From UASB124 sp041662445 (GTDB taxonomy: Bacteria; Babelota; Babeliae; Babelales; RVW-14), in the NCBI GenBank assembly GCA_041662445.1, contig JBAZSL010000005.1, positions 1 through 64,000 of the forward strand: a stretch of DNA of 64,000 bases, in the 5' to 3' direction. A program made the translations under genes and the position numbers. The notes under the pieces are model-generated. The model ran no database searches and was not told the origin of the DNA. It was given only the letters and a program-made list of their open reading frames with translations. Below, piece after piece: positions 33,872 to 42,893 of the stretch (the first letter of the stretch is position 1; each line of letters opens with the position of its first letter).

Positions 33872-35326
33872 TCAATAATTTTTTGCGTCAAGGAGCTGAT
33901 CACGCGTTATAATGTCGTCAAAGTATGATCTATTTATCAATGCCTTATCGGCACCTTCGCTGCAAATTAAAACTTTGTGAATAGTTTTATTCGCCTTGTT
34001 GGGAAAAAGTGCCAGCTTCTTTTCAAATTCATCTATAACACTTGTGCCAACTTTGGATTGCAGATATTTTATTTCACAAATCGTATAAACATTATCTGCT
34101 CTATCAAATATTAAATCGATTTGATAGCCAGGATTTTCTCGCTCGGTGCCGCGACTGAAAAAAGCTCCTGATTGGTAATGCACGCCAGAAAAATTCAAAA
34201 TCTTAGCGATAATGTAGTGATATTTTCGGCAGAATCTTTCAAATGAAAACCCAAGCCATTTGATGTAACTATCCATTTTGATAGCCGCCTTTGGATTCTG
34301 GTTATAAGCGCCCGTCTCAATATTCTTTTGTAACGGTTTGATAAATTTGAAATAGAAATGAAGATAGCTGTCATCTATGACATAACGCGTAAGAGTGCTT
34401 TTCTCGTCTAAATTAAATGGGCAATAATTGCTTATGAAACCCGATTTTTCTAAATCAAGCAAAACATTACTCAATGAGCCACCAGCGGTAATGTCAAGTT
34501 GGCGGGCAAGCTCTTTTCGTGTAACAAATTTTTTCTTACTGAGAAGTTCAATTATTTCTTTATAGTGAATATTTTTTGACATATTGCTGGTGAAAATGCG
34601 CTCATATTCACGGGTAAAAAAACTACCTGACGTAAAAGAATTTTTACATAAGCTCAAAATGACCGATGACTCTTTGTTGATCCATTTTAGATATTCTGGA
34701 ACACCACCAACGGTTAGGTAGGCATCCATAACTTCTTTATTGCTGCGTTTTTTTAGAAACTCTTTTGTTTCAACAATATTAAACTCTTTCAGATTAAATT
34801 CGTATTGTGACCTATTGTATAAGGCCTTTGAGTGAACTACATGATCAAGCATAAATGATGGTGCCGAACCACACAGTACAATAATCAGCTGCGGGTTATG
34901 GCGGAAGTAATTATCCCACACATATTTTAATTCCGAGACCAGAGTGCTTTCATACTGTGCAAGCCATTGCAGCTCTTCCAAATAAATGGTCCATTTCCCC
35001 CTCCGCGTATATTTCGCCAATAGCTGGAAGAACTCTGTCCATGTACTAATTACCACTTTGGCGATGGTTGGATCTTGTACATACACAGCCAATTGAGTCA
35101 TGACATTGGCAAACTGTGCCGTTTCTTTGAGCCCTTCAATTCCCTCAAACTTTAGAATGTTTCTGGTTCTAAAAGCCTGCTCAAGAAGCTCAGTTTTTCC
35201 TATTCTTCTACGGCCGTACATGATGATAATGCTCGCTTCGTTTGATGAACCTATTGCCCTAAGTCTCTCAAGTTCAAGGAAGCGGCCAACAAAGTTTTTT
35301 TTAATTTTGATAGAGAGGGCTTTCAT
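33872..35326 (-). CDS. AAA-type ATPase with C-terminal DUF234 nuclease-like domain
   Basis: A protein of about 484 residues (TTG at 35374 would add 16). An N-terminal P-loop ATPase has Walker A YGRRRIGKTELLEQ and a Walker B-like strand WTIYLEELQW. A winged-helix region (FVTRKELARQLDITAGGSLSN) follows. A C-terminal DUF234 region contains GYQIDLIFDRADNVYTICEIKYL, matching the D-x(n)-ExK core of the PD-(D/E)XK nuclease fold. The family is common in archaea and in some host-associated bacteria; its role is unclear. A related ATPase remnant lies about 300 bp upstream on the other strand. Confidence 0.85.
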   Translation of the reverse strand: MKALSIKIKKNFVGRFLELERLRAIGSSNEASIIIMYGRRRIGKTELLEQAFRTRNILKFEGIEGLKETAQFANVMTQLAVYVQDPTIAKVVISTWTEFFQLLAKYTRRGKWTIYLEELQWLAQYESTLVSELKYVWDNYFRHNPQLIIVLCGSAPSFMLDHVVHSKALYNRSQYEFNLKEFNIVETKEFLKKRSNKEVMDAYLTVGGVPEYLKWINKESSVILSLCKNSFTSGSFFTREYERIFTSNMSKNIHYKEIIELLSKKKFVTRKELARQLDITAGGSLSNVLLDLEKSGFISNYCPFNLDEKSTLTRYVIDDSYLHFYFKFIKPLQKNIETGAYNQNPKAAIKMDSYIKWLGFSFERFCRKYHYIIAKILNFSGVHYQSGAFFSRGTERENPGYQIDLIFDRADNVYTICEIKYLQSKVGTSVIDEFEKKLALFPNKANKTIHKVLICSEGADKALINRSYFDDIITRDQLLDAKNY

Positions 35327-35418
35327 TTTTGTGCCTATTTTTTTTAAGAAATCGCTTACGAAGTTTTTAGCCAACGATGCATAGGCTAACAGCTACCTGG
35401 ATCAATAGGCAATAGAGT

Positions 35419-35462
35419 AATTTAGCCAAGTAGCTCTAAAAAGTATGCTACTTGGCTAAATT
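35419..35462. repeat. Perfect 16-bp inverted repeat
   Basis: AATTTAGCCAAGTAGC (35419-35434) and GCTACTTGGCTAAATT (35447-35462) are perfect complements around a 12-nt loop. It lies upstream of the DUF234 ATPase gene. It could be a terminator (T-rich on the plus side), an operator or the end of a lost element. Confidence 0.75.
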
Positions 35463-35555
35463 TTGACGAGCACGGTCCAGAATCCTTGGCTGCCTTTCAA
35501 GCCGCTAACGAATAAAAATTAACTGATTTCGTGCTGTTTGGGGGAGTATTTTTTG

Positions 35556-35614
35556 CAATTTGACGCCGCAAGCGTCACAATGAGTCTCAAAATGACGGTA
35601 GCGGCGTCAAATTG
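35556..35614. repeat. Long hairpin with a 14-bp perfect stem
   Basis: CAATTTGACGCCGC (35556-35569) is the exact complement of 35601-35614. The pairing continues imperfectly inward (AGCGTCA with TGACGGT), so about 59 nt can fold into one stem-loop. It abuts the ATPase remnant and could be a small transposed palindromic repeat. Confidence 0.7.
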
Positions 35615-35620
35615 TTTTGA

Positions 35621-35740
35621 AAGGGACAGATGGAAGTAGATTTTATAATTTTTGGAGCGCTGGGCTTCTGGGCGATAGAGGTCAAAAATGTGGTGAATTT
35701 CTTACATCGCTTCGTCCTGATTTTCCGTTGGATCACATGA
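35621..35740 (+). pseudogene. Remnant of a DUF4143-type AAA ATPase (C-terminal nuclease-like motif)
   Basis: After a TGA at 35618-35620 the frame reads KGQMEVDFIIFGALGFWAIE followed by VKN, then drifts into LHRFVLIFRWIT and a stop. EVDF plus AIEVK is the well-known C-terminal core of DUF4143 ATPases (a PD-(D/E)XK-like fold). The rest of the gene is missing on the 5' side, where the long hairpin begins, and the 3' side appears frameshifted. Confidence 0.6.
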
Positions 35741-35799
35741 TATAATTGCATTACTCATGTAGACTTTTTATACAAAAACTTTTACTCGTTAGGATTTTC

Positions 35800-36399
35800 A
35801 TGCTGTTCATGCGCGCATCCCTCTATGGTTTTGCAATAATGCTTTTTCCCATGGCGCTTATGGGAGCACAGGTTGTTCCACAGCAGCCCATAGCCTCATT
35901 CGAACCATTGCAGAATCTTGCTCACGAAAAATGCATTACAAAATCGATGATAAAAACGGCATTCAAGGAGGCATTCAGCTTAATCTGCAGCATGGTTGCA
36001 CATCAGCAAAAGGAGGATCGTGATATCCTCAAAGGTTGGCTGCGCGGGCCAAACAGCAAGGGCAACATTGAAAAATTTGTTGGGCAGATAAGCGATCAGC
36101 TTAATAGTCTGCACAAAGCAGCCGTCAATAACGAACTTACAGCGCCGGAGATTAATCTGAATTATATATTTTCAAGGCTCTCTGATGCTCAAAAAATTCT
36201 TGAACAAGAACTTGAGATGCTTGAACATGAACAACGTTTTGTGTCTGCAAAATGCATCATCCTTGCTTCGCTTCTTGATCGTACTGATGCAGATGTTCTT
36301 TGCGAGAGTGGCGAACGACTGAGCGCTGCCGTTGAAGAAAAAATATCTCAAGGGGCAGGCACCTTGCGAGCGCGGTTACGAAACTGCACTATTTCTTAG
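35800..36399 (+). CDS. Exported protein of the AQV-P paralogous family, unknown function
   Basis: The protein has 199 residues from ATG 35800. A signal peptide (GFAIMLFPMALMGAQ) is followed by VVPQQPIASFEPLQNLA, the same start as the mature protein at 31184-31765. The rest is helical, with LEQELEMLEHEQRF and IILASLLDRTD matching the paralogue. No known domain is seen. The ribosome-binding site is weak. Confidence 0.65.
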   Translation: MLFMRASLYGFAIMLFPMALMGAQVVPQQPIASFEPLQNLAHEKCITKSMIKTAFKEAFSLICSMVAHQQKEDRDILKGWLRGPNSKGNIEKFVGQISDQLNSLHKAAVNNELTAPEINLNYIFSRLSDAQKILEQELEMLEHEQRFVSAKCIILASLLDRTDADVLCESGERLSAAVEEKISQGAGTLRARLRNCTIS

Positions 36400-36503
36400 A
36401 GTCTGCACGGCAATACTCCGTAAATCTTGCGTTCAGCGCCAACGATCGTTAAAATTTCGATACAAAATCACTAAAGTGCCACCACCCAAATGTGAGATGC
36501 TCC

Positions 36504-37898
36504 ATGAATATGGATGTTGTTGTAGCCTTCGGCGTTTATTTTACGATCCTCGGTTCAATAGGCTTCTTCGCCTACCGCAAAAGCTTAAAAGCCGCCGACT
36601 TTATCCTCGGCTCACGTTCGCTCAATTATTGGATCACCGCCCTTGCTGCACACGCAAGCGACATGAGCGGCTGGTTGTTTATGGGATTTCCGGCAGCAGT
36701 ATACGCCCACGGACTCATTGAAGCCTGGACAGCAATAGGCTTGGTCGTTTTTATGTACTTTAACTGGAAATTTGTTGCGCCTCGTTTACGCATACTTACG
36801 GAACGTTATCAGAGCCCAACTATCTCGTCATTCTTTTCAAAGCATTTTGATGACAAGACGGGATTATTGCGTACCGTCACCGCGCTTTTTTGTTTATTCT
36901 TTTTTATGTTTTACATTTCGGCAAACTTTGTTGTACTCGGTCATCTGTTTGAATCACTTTTCTCCCTCAGCTATGCAACGGGAATTTATATTGGCGCCTT
37001 TGTTGTCTTTTATATTTTACTGGGTGGGTATCTCTCCATAGCCTGGGTAGATTTTTTTCAAGGACTCTTCTTACTCGCCATGATTATTTTGGTACCTCTC
37101 GTAGCTTTCTTCCATACACAAGGCATTGGACAAATTGTGTCGCTTGCACACGCCAAGGGCTTATCGCTCAATCTTCTTCCCCATTCATTGTCACATGCAC
37201 TTTCTATCATCATGCTTGCTGCAGGATGGGGACTTGGTTACTTTGGCCAACCGCATATCGTCACCAAATTTATGGGTATCAAAAATGTTAAGGATATGCC
37301 CAAGGCGCAGTATGTGGGCCTTTCATGGCAGACTATCACCCTGGGAGCTGCTATCTGCGTTGGTCTTATTGGTATTGCATTCTTCCCTCAAGGGCTTGCC
37401 AATAACGAGCTGATCTTTGTCACTATGACCAAAGCATTATTTTCTCCATTTTGTGCCGGCATCATCCTGTGCGCCATTATGGCATCTGCGATCAATGTCA
37501 TTGGTGCACAGGTATTAGCGTCAGCATCGATACTGGCTGAAGATTTTTATGGAACGCTTCTTAAAAGAAAAAGTACGCTTGCAGTTCAAATAGCATCGCG
37601 CGTCAGCGTTGTGGTGATTTGCGTAATTGCACTGAGCTTCGCTTTGATTAATGATCAAAAAAGTATTTACGATCTTGTCTATTATGCGTGGACAGGGCTT
37701 GGATGTTCATTTGGACCACTCATGCTTGTGTCATTACAAACAAATATGAAAAACACACGAGCGGCAATTGCGGGTGTCATTGTTGGCGGCATTGTTGCCG
37801 GCGTCTGGCCCCACTTCAACTCAGCTATCCCTGCAATGATTCCTGGGTTTACCGCAAGTTTGGCAAGTATCGGTATTGTGGCGGCGTTTAAGCGATAA
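36504..37898 (+). CDS. Sodium:solute symporter, PutP-like (SSS family)
   Basis: A protein of about 464 residues with some thirteen membrane helices. GWGLGYFGQPHIVTKFM is a close match to the proline symporter signature, and ALAAHASDMSGWLFMGFPAAVY fits the Na+/proline-binding helix 2. The likely role is Na+-driven uptake of proline or a related solute. An upstream in-frame GTG (36492) is possible. With BrnQ it suggests amino-acid scavenging. Confidence 0.85.
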   Translation: MNMDVVVAFGVYFTILGSIGFFAYRKSLKAADFILGSRSLNYWITALAAHASDMSGWLFMGFPAAVYAHGLIEAWTAIGLVVFMYFNWKFVAPRLRILTERYQSPTISSFFSKHFDDKTGLLRTVTALFCLFFFMFYISANFVVLGHLFESLFSLSYATGIYIGAFVVFYILLGGYLSIAWVDFFQGLFLLAMIILVPLVAFFHTQGIGQIVSLAHAKGLSLNLLPHSLSHALSIIMLAAGWGLGYFGQPHIVTKFMGIKNVKDMPKAQYVGLSWQTITLGAAICVGLIGIAFFPQGLANNELIFVTMTKALFSPFCAGIILCAIMASAINVIGAQVLASASILAEDFYGTLLKRKSTLAVQIASRVSVVVICVIALSFALINDQKSIYDLVYYAWTGLGCSFGPLMLVSLQTNMKNTRAAIAGVIVGGIVAGVWPHFNSAIPAMIPGFTASLASIGIVAAFKR

Positions 37899-37989
37899 AA
37901 GTCACAAACCCTAGCCCCCTCACAACCCTCCGGAATATACTCCGCATAAAACTAGTTTTTTAGGCAGAATCATTTTGCTGGAGGGAATA

Positions 37990-38211
37990 ATGAAGATCTC
38001 GATACGATTGTTTCTCATCACGTTACTGAGCTTGTGTTCATTACAATCGCCACTGTCGTCGGAACTATTGATTGTAAAAAAGACGGCCGAAGGCTTTGTA
38101 CCGCTTGATGCTAGCGATCTTAAAAATAGTGATGCCATTGCTGCTATTTTGCTCACATATCAATGGCCAATGTGCATCGCGTCAGAGTTTGCCCGAGAAA
38201 GAGCAGAATGA
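37990..38211 (+). CDS. Signal-peptide half of a probably frameshifted exported ankyrin protein
   Basis: ATG 37990 follows a strong GGAGGGAATA. The frame encodes a good signal peptide (MKISIRLFLITLLSLCSLQS) and SSELLIVKKTAEGFVPLD before ending at TGA 38211. The frame one base further on carries the 700-residue body of a protein with no good start of its own. I read this as the true 5' end of that gene, separated by a one-base frameshift somewhere between about 38096 and 38190. A separate 73-residue protein is the alternative. Confidence 0.5.
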   Translation: MKISIRLFLITLLSLCSLQSPLSSELLIVKKTAEGFVPLDASDLKNSDAIAAILLTYQWPMCIASEFARERAE

Positions 38212-40228
38212 GCTCTTAAGCTCAGGACAACCGTGCGCTGAAGAATTTTTCATACAAAAGGAGATCAACGAACAGCTAAAAGGCAATAGTTATTATGTAG
38301 TTTTTATTCCGACAACTATCTATGAACTCTTTTGCATCACGCAAGTTTTTGAAGCTAAAGATCAATTCAACCCCTTCCAAGCGCAAGCGGAAGACACGCT
38401 CGGCGAATCCAAGCGTGATGAAAAGCACTGGTCTGACCTTAGAAAAATACTCAACAGCGACGAAACAGCACCTGTTATACGAAAACAAATGTTTGATATC
38501 TATGCAGAAATTAACAAAACATTTTTTTGGGGGCGGGCGAAAAATGCTTCTTTTTATATCAACAATTCTCTTGCAGCCGAGCTGTTCAGCAAATATCCGC
38601 TACTTAAAAATAGCGTCAATGACCTGCATTTTTCGTCAACAATTCAATCTCATGCAAATGAATTTGCACAATCCCTTACCGAAAGAATACTACGCGCACA
38701 CAAACCATTTAACGATAACCCAATTTATTGGCGTATAGGTAGAGGCGCATTTTCGCTGATGAACGAGGAGATGGGAAGACTAGTCGCAAGCCTTAAGACA
38801 GAACCTCAAACAAACATCTTGGCAAAAATTATAGCCCTAGAATATGAAGCGAGGAGACAGAATAAGGCGCTTCTGTTACGCGGAACTTCGCTCGAAGAAT
38901 TCCAAATTAGCCTCGGCAAAAATCCCAAAAACGCAGCTCTCTTGGGAAGTACGCTGATGAAGCAAGAATGTGAATTTGACGAACACACACATGAACGCCA
39001 CGACATTCCTTTTGAAACCGCCTACCTCGAAAAAAAGAATGAGCCGTACTCAATATCATTCGGCAATTCCCCTTTTGCGGGAGCCATGAGAGACACAACT
39101 GCTTGCGCCTATTATTTTTTGGGTGGCTCACGAGTATATAGTGAAGCAAAAGGTCTTCCCCGCACCGCTGGCTATGCTCTTTTAATTGATAAAAAGTCCT
39201 ATATTCAGGATCAATGCGGCAACCTTTTTTTCATTCCGCCGCTCGCATCTATCGCCGCTCTTTTTCAACATAGTGAACTTTTTCATCCAAGAACTAAAGC
39301 AGCCGTCAGTTTAAAAGAAAAAGACAAAGTCATATCGATTCGTGGTCTTTTTGGTTGGTATATCAAGGACCCTACTGGAGCGATAGTAATTACCAGGGAT
39401 CCTCTCCGGCATGCAGCGCTCTTTTCAGAATTTCTCGCTGCAAATGCACAGATTATAAGCAGAGGAGCTTTAACTGCTGAAGAAAAGAAACATATGAAAG
39501 AGGCGCACATTAAAGCCGCAAAATTTTATAAGGCTGCTCAAAAAGGCTTACGCGCGCTACAAAGGGCGGCAAAAAAGAAACGACACAAGCGTTCACCAGA
39601 AGCTGAAAAGAAAGCGGCTGCTCAGCGCATTACGCCAGAAAAAGCACTGATACAGTTTGCAAAGGCATTGAACGAAAAGCAATTCGAAGTAGCTACATCA
39701 TTGATTGAATTGTTGAATGCTAAAGAAGCAACAATACGTGATCGACCATTGATTCTTTATGTTTTGAAATGCAACATACCTGTGCCTGAAAAAAATGCAC
39801 TCATTAAGTCGCTCATTGATAAAGGAGCCGACATCAAAGATTGGCATCTCCTCACTGAAGCAATCGAGCAAACAAATCCAAAACTCATAGAACTTTTTCT
39901 TATTAAACGTGCAAACCCTAATCCAGACACCACCATAGGTTCGGTGCTTAGTCGAGCACAAGACAAGCTTCGTCGCGCAAAATCAGAATTGGAGTATATA
40001 CAAGAAGATCTAAAAGACCCAAAGTCCCCATACTATGCCGAAGCTCAAGTAAAAAAACCCCGCATTGAAGAAATGGTGCGCAATGCGCAAGCGGTCGTAG
40101 CTCTACTCATCAAAGAGGGAGCGCATCTCACCCCCGAAGAGCAGGAATGGGACAGACAGAAAAAAGCGCTCGATCTACAACGGGATCAAAAAGAAGCGGC
40201 TCGCAAGCAGTGGGCGGAGAAAAAATAA
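38108..40228 (+). CDS. Large protein with ankyrin-like C-terminal part (body of the frameshifted gene)
   Basis: About 706 residues from the first ATG in this frame. The first 25 residues (MLAILKIVMPLLLFC) are weakly signal-like but overlap the upstream frame. The central region (LLLRGTSLEEFQISLG, YSISFGNSPFAGAMRD, GYALLIDKKSYIQDQCGN) is globular with no recognised family. A Lys/Arg/Ala-rich helical stretch follows (about residues 455-510). Near the end, ankyrin-like units appear (ALIKSLIDKGADIKDWHLLT, LIELFLIKRANPNP), then a charged coiled-coil tail. It is probably exported if the upstream signal peptide belongs to it. Confidence 0.65.
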   Translation: MLAILKIVMPLLLFCSHINGQCASRQSLPEKEQNELLSSGQPCAEEFFIQKEINEQLKGNSYYVVFIPTTIYELFCITQVFEAKDQFNPFQAQAEDTLGESKRDEKHWSDLRKILNSDETAPVIRKQMFDIYAEINKTFFWGRAKNASFYINNSLAAELFSKYPLLKNSVNDLHFSSTIQSHANEFAQSLTERILRAHKPFNDNPIYWRIGRGAFSLMNEEMGRLVASLKTEPQTNILAKIIALEYEARRQNKALLLRGTSLEEFQISLGKNPKNAALLGSTLMKQECEFDEHTHERHDIPFETAYLEKKNEPYSISFGNSPFAGAMRDTTACAYYFLGGSRVYSEAKGLPRTAGYALLIDKKSYIQDQCGNLFFIPPLASIAALFQHSELFHPRTKAAVSLKEKDKVISIRGLFGWYIKDPTGAIVITRDPLRHAALFSEFLAANAQIISRGALTAEEKKHMKEAHIKAAKFYKAAQKGLRALQRAAKKKRHKRSPEAEKKAAAQRITPEKALIQFAKALNEKQFEVATSLIELLNAKEATIRDRPLILYVLKCNIPVPEKNALIKSLIDKGADIKDWHLLTEAIEQTNPKLIELFLIKRANPNPDTTIGSVLSRAQDKLRRAKSELEYIQEDLKDPKSPYYAEAQVKKPRIEEMVRNAQAVVALLIKEGAHLTPEEQEWDRQKKALDLQRDQKEAARKQWAEKK

Positions 40229-40289
40229 TTTGAAAAGATACGCGCCGTTTTATTTACCACCTGCAAAATCGCAGATAAAGGATAATGTA

Positions 40290-41522
40290 ATGGAAGATAC
40301 TAATGCAGGTCTAAAAAATCCCAATAGTTTGTTTCTTTTACTCATCAGTGTTTGCCTTTTTATCACCTACAAGCCCGTCCTTGCCGCACAAATTGTACCG
40401 CCCGCATCCGAAGCAATTTTGCACAGCAATGAATTTCAAAACGCTCTCCAACGAACACAAAACATAGTTGCGCATGCCGTATGGGAAAAACCGGGAAAAA
40501 GGGGTTACCGCGATTTCATTGATCAAGAGAGCAAGACTGCAATCACCTTCATGAATATCCCAGGGATTGTAGGTTTGCTCACGCCACTCCCTGCTGGGAC
40601 AGAAAATGACCTGGAGGGAATACGCGCATACGCAGGTCTCCGTGAAAGCCTAAAAAACGCAAAAAGTAATATCCAGACCATACTGCAGCAGCTTGAGCAG
40701 ATGGATCACGATCGAGACCGCTATCTTGCGCAGCACGAAAAAGATACGCAGCAAGAAAAAGATGACGCTGAGGAAGATTTCAACAATCGAGTAGATACAC
40801 AGATACAAGCCTTACAAGACATATTGCTACCGTTCCACGATTGGAAGAAGCAAATTCAAGATGCCATCACAAAAATAAATATGATGCAGATACAACGCCG
40901 TGAAAGGCTTCAAAAGCTCCTCATCGAGGCTGTGATAAATTCTCCCGATCCTGTCATCACAGATGCGTTGCAAGATGGCATAAAAAGCAGCGGCAACCAA
41001 TTGCTGGCGTCAAAGCTTGATACTGCTCTTACGGTTATTAAGCAACTCGTCGACCACATTAAAACCTCAGACTCTGTTCCCCGCATTGTAAACGATCATC
41101 TCCTCATCAATATACCTTTATGGCTCACCAAACTTGTTAATACGACGATAGATGCCATAACGTTGTTGAATGGCTACAATGCCAACGTTCAATCCAAAAA
41201 ACGATTTTTTGAAATTGTGCGTGATGATCTTCCACTCGACATTTTATATGAAATCGGCAATAAATTTGCGACTACGATAATTATGAAAAAATCTATTGAT
41301 GATGAATTGGAAAAACCATTTTTGTTCATGCTCGCTGAACGAAGATTGCTCTCTTCAACATCATCGCAGGAGATTTTGCTCCTGATCAACGCGCAGATAA
41401 GAAATGTCACCACGTCAGATATAGAACGAATACGATATAGCGAAATGCGCGCAGCGCTTAACAGAAAATTCTGGCTAGCTGCACGCCTCGTAAAAGCACG
41501 GGACGCGACAGCCAGGAACTAG
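40290..41522 (+). CDS. Exported helical protein, AQIVPP start, unknown function
   Basis: The protein has 410 residues from ATG 40290, behind AAGGATAA; a longer frame starts at 40230. A signal peptide (LFLLLISVCLFITYKPVLA) is followed by AQIVPPASEAIL, like the AQV-P proteins at 31184 and 35800. The mature part has coiled-coil character (IQTILQQLEQMDHDRDRYLA and a Glu/Asp-rich stretch) and no recognised domain. It follows the ankyrin-like gene by about 60 bp and may be in the same transcript. Confidence 0.65.
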   Translation: MEDTNAGLKNPNSLFLLLISVCLFITYKPVLAAQIVPPASEAILHSNEFQNALQRTQNIVAHAVWEKPGKRGYRDFIDQESKTAITFMNIPGIVGLLTPLPAGTENDLEGIRAYAGLRESLKNAKSNIQTILQQLEQMDHDRDRYLAQHEKDTQQEKDDAEEDFNNRVDTQIQALQDILLPFHDWKKQIQDAITKINMMQIQRRERLQKLLIEAVINSPDPVITDALQDGIKSSGNQLLASKLDTALTVIKQLVDHIKTSDSVPRIVNDHLLINIPLWLTKLVNTTIDAITLLNGYNANVQSKKRFFEIVRDDLPLDILYEIGNKFATTIIMKKSIDDELEKPFLFMLAERRLLSSTSSQEILLLINAQIRNVTTSDIERIRYSEMRAALNRKFWLAARLVKARDATARN

Positions 41523-41531
41523 TTTGCAGCC

Positions 41532-42893
41532 TCACTTTTCCTCAGGAAACAGCTGCAGCAAATCGTAAATATTTTTGAACCCCACCGTCGTACAATTGGC
41601 TTTGACAAACTGATTGTGCGCAACAAAGGCGCGTTCAAGTCCAAACTTTTCAATCTCTTTGATGCAGGCGGCAATCTGATTAACCGATTTAATCTGCCCG
41701 GTCAAACTAATTTCGCCCAAGGCAACCGATCGTGACGGCAACGGCTGTTGAAAATAGCTCGAAAGTAGTGCCAATGCTATTCCCAAGTCAGACGATGATT
41801 CACGAATTTTAAATCCCCCACTGATTTTAAAAAAGATATCATGCGCGCTGAACCGAATCTGAAGATACTTTTCTAAAATTGCAGCTATAAGCACGACCCG
41901 TTTGGGGTCAAGACCCGCCACCACCCGTTGGGGAATACCAAACTTTGACGCCACCACAAGGGCTTGTAACTCCGACAAAATGGGACGAGAACCCTCCATG
42001 CAACACACCAACGCCGCTCCTGCAACACCAGACGCTTCATTCAAAAATTGTTGGTTCACATTGGCAACTTCAACCAACCCCTTTTCATGCATTTCAAAAA
42101 ATCCAACTTCATTAATGGTGCCAAAGCGATTTTTGACCGAGCGCAAAATACGCGTGTGCCAACGGTCTTCCGCCTGAAGATAAAAGACTGCATCGACCAT
42201 ATGTTCAAGCACCTTGGGGCCTGCCATCTCGCCTTCTTTGGTGATATGTCCGGTAATGAGCACGGCGATATCATTTTCTTTGGCCAGGCGCATGAGATGG
42301 AAAGCCGATTCGCGCAATTGTGCAACCGTGCCAGGAATCGCGTGGGATTCTGCAGAAAGATGACAGTTCTGAATTGAATCTACTACCAAAAGCGCTGGCT
42401 TTGCCTGTTGGGCTGTTGCCACAATGGTCTCAAGACTTGCCTGATCTGAGAACAATAAATTCTCGTTTCCAATCCCTAGCCGCAACGCTCGTCCCTTAAC
42501 CTGCTCAAGTGATTCTTCTGATGAGAAATAGAAAACTTTGCGATCGGCGGCAATAGCATCGGCAACTTGTAACAAGAGTGTTGATTTTCCAATACCAGGA
42601 TCACCGGTCAAAATAATGAATGAGCCCGGAAGAATCCCCCCGCCAAGCACAGTGTCCCACTCACGAATGCCGGTAACCATACGTTTTTGGGGTGTTAATG
42701 AGATCTGCGAAAGCGGCACAAGTTGGGCGATATCTCCGGACTTTGCACTGCCTCCAAATGAACCCCGTGCGAGTGGCGCTGTCTGCTGCTCTACTAAGCT
42801 GTTCCATTCATTGCAACCGGGGCAACAGCCAACCCATTTGATACTTAGGTAGCCACAATTGGTACAGGTAAAAGATGTTTTTGTTTTAGACAC
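41532..42893 (-). CDS. radA: DNA repair protein RadA
   Basis: The protein has 453 residues from GTG 42893, the usual length. A zinc finger (CTNCG, then CPGC) is followed by the RecA-like ATPase core GDPGIGKSTLLLQVA (Walker A), the RadA-specific KNRFG motif and a Lon-like C-terminal domain (SLTGQIKSVNQIAACIKEIE). RadA is a helicase that promotes branch migration in recombination repair. The start is set by the overlap with the end of tdk (GTGTCTAA) and by GGTGAG before it; the frame is open further upstream inside tdk. Confidence 0.93.
   Translation of the reverse strand: MSKTKTSFTCTNCGYLSIKWVGCCPGCNEWNSLVEQQTAPLARGSFGGSAKSGDIAQLVPLSQISLTPQKRMVTGIREWDTVLGGGILPGSFIILTGDPGIGKSTLLLQVADAIAADRKVFYFSSEESLEQVKGRALRLGIGNENLLFSDQASLETIVATAQQAKPALLVVDSIQNCHLSAESHAIPGTVAQLRESAFHLMRLAKENDIAVLITGHITKEGEMAGPKVLEHMVDAVFYLQAEDRWHTRILRSVKNRFGTINEVGFFEMHEKGLVEVANVNQQFLNEASGVAGAALVCCMEGSRPILSELQALVVASKFGIPQRVVAGLDPKRVVLIAAILEKYLQIRFSAHDIFFKISGGFKIRESSSDLGIALALLSSYFQQPLPSRSVALGEISLTGQIKSVNQIAACIKEIEKFGLERAFVAHNQFVKANCTTVGFKNIYDLLQLFPEEK

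Larger units (their letters stand above)
35327..35799. other. Intergenic region with two perfect inverted repeats and an ATPase remnant
   Basis: These 473 bp hold no intact gene. They contain a 16-bp perfect inverted repeat (35419-35462), a second hairpin with a 14-bp perfect stem (35556-35614) and, directly after it, a DUF4143-like coding fragment (35621-35740). All three are listed separately. Confidence 0.6.

Noticed and set aside
38600..39500. ADP-ribosyltransferase-like R-S-E pattern in the large protein (RGTS, SISFGN)
   Set aside because: Only the Arg and Ser/Thr parts can be matched loosely and no ExE-type glutamate is evident, so I make no call.
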